Source of the DNA: Streptomyces xanthophaeus
Lineage (GTDB): Bacteria > Actinomycetota > Actinomycetes > Streptomycetales > Streptomycetaceae
Assembly: GCF_000725805.1 (NCBI RefSeq)
Contig: NZ_JOFT01000059.1
Coordinates: forward strand, 1-24,577
Length of the DNA: 24,577 nucleotides
Direction: 5' to 3'
Part shown: in pieces, positions 22,159-24,577 of the stretch
Layout: each line of letters opens with the position of its first letter
How positions within the stretch are numbered: the first letter of the stretch is position 1
Notes under the pieces: generated by a model
Told to the model about the DNA's origin: nothing
Databases searched by the model: none
The model's input: only the letters and a program-made list of their open reading frames with translations
Program-made: the position numbers and the translations under genes

Positions 22159-23070
22159 TTATGCGGCGTCGTCTTCTCGGCTCGCCGCGAAGGCGGCCTT
22201 CGAGTCCCCTTGCGCCTTCTGGTAATAGGCGGCGAGCTTGTAGTACGCCTCGCCGGACGGTGCCAGTGCGACGGCGGAGACGAACTCGCGGCCGCCCGCG
22301 TACGAGTGGGGGACCCCGCTCGCGAACTTCTCGATCTCCGGGTGGAAGGGAGCGGGGAGCTCCCCCGGGTCCTGGGTCTTCACGGAGAAGCAGATGCGCT
22401 CGACCACCGAGGAGTCCCAGTTGAACGTCGGGTACATCGAGAACGACCGCTTCACGAACTCGGCGACCTGGGCGTCCGGCTCCGGGAAACCGAACGTGCG
22501 CAGCAGTTCGAGCTTGGTCTCCGTCGCCACTTCCCCCACGCCGAGGTACACGTTCAGCGTGCGCTTGGCGTAGTTGACCCCGATGGCCGACACCGTGTCC
22601 TGGAGGCCGAGGCGGGTGAGCGTGTCCACGTGCTCGGATATGCCGGGCGGCACGGACGGGATGGCGGCGAATTCCGCCAGCGGCGGGTAGTCGCCGATCG
22701 GGAAGAATGCGTAGGACTTCTTGAAGCCGCCGAGGATGCCGTACTCGACACCGTAGCTCGCAACGGCGTGGCGGGCCTGGATGTCCGTCAGCAGTGCGCC
22801 GACGGGGTGGTCCGTGCCCTTGATGAGGCCGTTCGCCAGGGCGGTGGCGTAGGGGTCCGCGCCCTTGGTGCTCACCGAGAAGTCGAAGTCGAGCTCGCCT
22901 CGATGGGCCTCTCCGGCCGCCATGCTGAAAACGATGTGGGCTTCGCGGAGCTCGTCCCCGAATGCTGCCACCGCAGGTGCGAACTGCTCGGGCGAGCAGG
23001 GCACGCCCAGCAGGTCGGCCGTTTCCTCAACCGCCGAATACACCTTGTCCAATCCAACGGGTTCTGGCAT
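22159..23070 (-). CDS. ABBA aromatic prenyltransferase (NphB/Fur7/CloQ family)
   Basis: 303 aa. The soluble, usually metal-independent ABBA-barrel enzymes transfer a dimethylallyl, geranyl or farnesyl group to an aromatic carbon or oxygen. Matches to NphB/Fur7-type sequences as remembered include VYSAVEETADLLGV (start), FSMAAG, ELDFDFSVSTKGADPYATAL, GLIKGTDHPVGALLTDIQ, GGFKKSYAFFPIGDYPPLAE, IPSVPPGISEH, KRTLNVYLG, FVKRSFSMYPTFNWDSSVVE and GEAYYKLAAYYQ. Start chosen at ATG 23070 (MPEPVGLDKVY) because GGAG lies six bases upstream; an in-frame TTG four codons earlier overlaps that site. It lies 167 bases downstream of the prenyl synthase gene on the same strand. Prenyl length and acceptor cannot be read here; Fur7/NphB relatives favour geranyl diphosphate and flavonoid- or dihydroxynaphthalene-like acceptors. 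Confidence 0.95.
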   Translation of the reverse strand: MPEPVGLDKVYSAVEETADLLGVPCSPEQFAPAVAAFGDELREAHIVFSMAAGEAHRGELDFDFSVSTKGADPYATALANGLIKGTDHPVGALLTDIQARHAVASYGVEYGILGGFKKSYAFFPIGDYPPLAEFAAIPSVPPGISEHVDTLTRLGLQDTVSAIGVNYAKRTLNVYLGVGEVATETKLELLRTFGFPEPDAQVAEFVKRSFSMYPTFNWDSSVVERICFSVKTQDPGELPAPFHPEIEKFASGVPHSYAGGREFVSAVALAPSGEAYYKLAAYYQKAQGDSKAAFAASREDDAA

Positions 23071-23091
23071 GAGCTTCTCCAAGGGTGAGCC

Positions 23092-23147
23092 TATTTATGC
23101 GACATCCGCCAGCACCCTCGCTCGCCCCTCTTGGCAATGGCTTGGGG
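23092..23147 (-). promoter_or_regulatory. Prenyltransferase promoter with two SARP-type repeats
   Basis: CTTGGCA (23130-23136) and CTTGGGG (23141-23147) are 11 bp apart; toward the gene they read CCCCAAG and TGCCAAG. An AT-rich CATAAATA (23099-23092, minus) about 30 bases further is a possible -10, giving a ~15-20-nt leader that includes the ribosome binding site. The prenyltransferase may therefore have its own SARP-controlled promoter besides any read-through from the prenyl synthase gene. Confidence 0.45.
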
Positions 23148-23237
23148 GCGAGCAGGCGCTGAAGGGGATGTCGAATTGTTGTGGGTGCAGATGCGCTGCG
23201 GGTTCCGGTGCCGTTTCCGGCCCCTGTTTCCCGGAAA

Positions 23238-24311
23238 TCACTTGTTGCGGTAGGCGACGCGCAGCGCCATGTCCGCGAGCTCGTCGCGCCACTCGGGGGC
23301 GATGGGGGCGTCACCGATGGCCTTGCGGCCCCGCTCGACGAGGTCGCCGATGTGGCGCTCGACCTCCTGGGGGACACCGGTGTCGATCAGGCGGCGGCGG
23401 ACCTCTTCGGGAGTGTGGCCCGGCTCGGTGATCAGGGTGTGGATGTACGCGTCGCGCTGGAGCGCCCAGCCGAGCAGCAGGGTCATCTTGTGCTGGCTGA
23501 AGTCGAGTCCGGCGGGCTTGCCCGTCTCCTTGGAGTCGCCGAAGGCGTCCAGGAGGTCGTCGCGGAGCTGGAAGGCCTCGCCGATCGCCTCGCCGTACTC
23601 CTCCAGGGCGGGGGCGAGGTCGGCGCGGCCGGCGGCCGCGGCGCCCACGACCAGGGGGCGGTGGATGGTGTAGCGGCCGGACTTGATGAGGGCGATGAGG
23701 CGGGACAGGCCCGGGTCGACGTTGAACTCGGCGGCCGCGGCGACGTCCATGTACTGGCCGATCATCACCTCGGAGCGCAGGTGGTGCCACTCGGCGAACC
23801 CGCCGGAGGGGGCGTGGGACATGAGCTCGTCGGAGTAGACCAGCGCGAGGTCGCCGACGAGGAGGGCGACGCCTTCGCCGAAGCGCCGGGACTCGCCCTG
23901 CCAGCCGCTGGCCTCGTGCAGGGCGGAGTGCTGGACGTGGACGGCGGGCTTGCCGCGGCGCTGGGTGGAGTCGTCGAGGATGTCGTCGTGGATGAGCGCG
24001 GAGATGTGCAGCAGCTCCAGGGCGGCGGCCGCGTCGATGATGCCGGGGGTGTCCGCGTCGCCGCCCGCGGCGAGGTAGCCGGTGAGGCAGAAGGCGGGGC
24101 GGACGAGCTTGCCGCCCGCGGTGACCAGGTCGATCAGGGCGTCGATGGCGACGACCGCGTGTCCGTCCACCGCGGCGTAGCGGGCGCGTTCGGCCGCGAG
24201 GAAGGAGCCCAGCCGGTGCTCCACGCGCTGAAGCAGGTCCTCGACGGTGCGCCGCGTGGAGGCAGCCGGCTCCTGGTCGGTGGCGGCCCGGCGGGTCACT
24301 TCAGTGGTCAC
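23238..24311 (-). CDS. Polyprenyl diphosphate synthase (trans, IspA/GGPPS type)
   Basis: 357-aa all-helical synthase that adds IPP to allylic diphosphates with Mg2+. Visible are GGKLVRPAFCLTGYLA (~66), the first Asp-rich motif LIHDDILDDSTQRRGKPAVH (DDILD, 109-113), LLVGDLALVYSDEL, GQYMDVAAA and the second motif FQLRDDLLDAFGD (~257). The fifth residue before the first motif is Ser, a small side chain, which does not give the FPP-type block; product length (GPP, FPP, GGPP) cannot be fixed by eye. GTG start at 24311 follows AAGGAG by seven bases. It uses the IPP/DMAPP of the mevalonate operon and should feed the adjacent ABBA prenyltransferase. The next gene to its right is housekeeping, so it marks the right edge of the island. 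Confidence 0.93.
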   Translation of the reverse strand: MTTEVTRRAATDQEPAASTRRTVEDLLQRVEHRLGSFLAAERARYAAVDGHAVVAIDALIDLVTAGGKLVRPAFCLTGYLAAGGDADTPGIIDAAAALELLHISALIHDDILDDSTQRRGKPAVHVQHSALHEASGWQGESRRFGEGVALLVGDLALVYSDELMSHAPSGGFAEWHHLRSEVMIGQYMDVAAAAEFNVDPGLSRLIALIKSGRYTIHRPLVVGAAAAGRADLAPALEEYGEAIGEAFQLRDDLLDAFGDSKETGKPAGLDFSQHKMTLLLGWALQRDAYIHTLITEPGHTPEEVRRRLIDTGVPQEVERHIGDLVERGRKAIGDAPIAPEWRDELADMALRVAYRNK

Positions 24312-24418
24312 GACAGATCTCCTTGGACGGGGCTGGTGGGCGGAACGCGGAGGGGATGGCTGCAGCGTGCGCGGTCGGGATGCAGCGGGAGTGGAGCGCG
24401 TGGTCGCGGGACGGTCGC

Positions 24419-24478
24419 GCGGCCGGGGACCCCGCCGGGCCCGGGGGCCGGGCCCCGGGCGGGACCCGGCCCGGCCGC
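24419..24478 (-). terminator. GC-rich inverted repeat after adenosylhomocysteinase
   Basis: GCGGCCGGG (24419-24427) pairs with CCCGGCCGC (24470-24478), with further imperfect GC pairing between them. The stem begins at the adenosylhomocysteinase stop and probably terminates that gene. The 107 bases from it to the prenyl synthase start hold nothing else I can support. Confidence 0.55.
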
Positions 24479-24577
24479 TCAGTAGCGGTAGTGGTCCGGC
24501 TTGTACGGGCCCTCGACCGGGACGCCGATGTAGTCGGCCTGCTCCTTGCGCAGGGTGGTGAGGCGGACGCCCAGGGC
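24479..24577 (-). CDS. ahcY: S-adenosylhomocysteinase, C-terminal 32 residues
   Basis: Only the last 32 codons and the TGA are in the window; the rest runs off the right edge. The ending [18 protein letters not shown] followed by PYKPDHYRY is the nearly invariant C-terminus of S-adenosyl-L-homocysteine hydrolase, including the Lys and two Tyr near the end that reach into the NAD site of the partner subunit. The enzyme splits S-adenosylhomocysteine into adenosine and homocysteine in the methyl cycle. It is a conserved chromosomal gene and fixes the right flank of the island. Confidence 0.95.
   Translation of the reverse strand, partial: ALGVRLTTLRKEQADYIGVPVEGPYKPDHYRY

Noticed and set aside
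1..24577. tRNA, rRNA or CRISPR arrays
   Set aside because: No cloverleaf-like tRNA sequence, rRNA-like segment or spaced long direct repeats were recognised; the 11-bp repeats are far too short for CRISPR.

Overview
The window looks like a Streptomyces (or very close actinomycete) chromosome. GC is very high, genes are packed with ATGA-type overlaps, three SARP regulators are present, and the mevalonate block has the gene order I remember from Streptomyces sp. CL190. At about 1.6-24.3 kb there is a compact terpenoid/meroterpenoid gene island between two housekeeping-type genes, each cut by the window edge: a membrane-anchored Fe-S oxidoreductase on the left and S-adenosylhomocysteinase on the right.

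Layout. (1) 1-1104, minus: Fe-S oxidoreductase with a palindromic operator just upstream. (2) 1633-2454, minus: SARP-1, divergent from a 67-aa gene at 2730 that resembles a serine-less carrier protein. (3) 2934-3916: about 1 kb with at most one tiny ORF. (4) 3917-11545, plus: a complete mevalonate operon (mevalonate kinase, diphosphomevalonate decarboxylase, phosphomevalonate kinase, type 2 IDI, HMG-CoA reductase, HMG-CoA synthase), then a hairpin and an NphT7-type acetoacetyl-CoA synthase. (5) 11887-12708: SARP-2, a close paralogue of SARP-1. (6) 12856-18308, plus: a type II thioesterase without its nucleophile, a two-domain aromatase/cyclase, a 71-aa Pro/Ala-rich protein coupled by ATGA overlap to a 956-aa condensation-domain protein ending in a truncated thioesterase, and a ~100-aa small protein. 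(7) 18520-19761: SARP-3 with an unusual N-terminal coiled coil. (8) Minus strand, 24311 down to 19859: polyprenyl diphosphate synthase, ABBA (NphB/Fur7-type) aromatic prenyltransferase, a TetR-like ligand-binding domain without its HTH, and a 14-TM-type MFS exporter with a TTA codon.

Working model. The operon makes IPP/DMAPP from acetyl-CoA and malonyl-CoA, the prenyl synthase elongates them, and the ABBA enzyme transfers the chain to an aromatic acceptor that the exporter removes. No acceptor-building enzyme (type II KS/CLF, type III PKS, A domain, phenazine or indole genes) is visible. Instead there are a cyclase and several NRPS-like parts that look catalytically crippled. Short direct repeats of a (C/T)NNCAAG-like heptamer at 11-bp period, typical of SARP operators, stand in front of several of these genes and suggest one SARP regulon. 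The most unusual points are the set of apparent pseudo-enzymes, the HTH-less TetR protein, the transposase-like zipper on SARP-3, and the five-repeat operator at 21961-22011. All calls come from reading the sequence and remembered family features; no searches were run.
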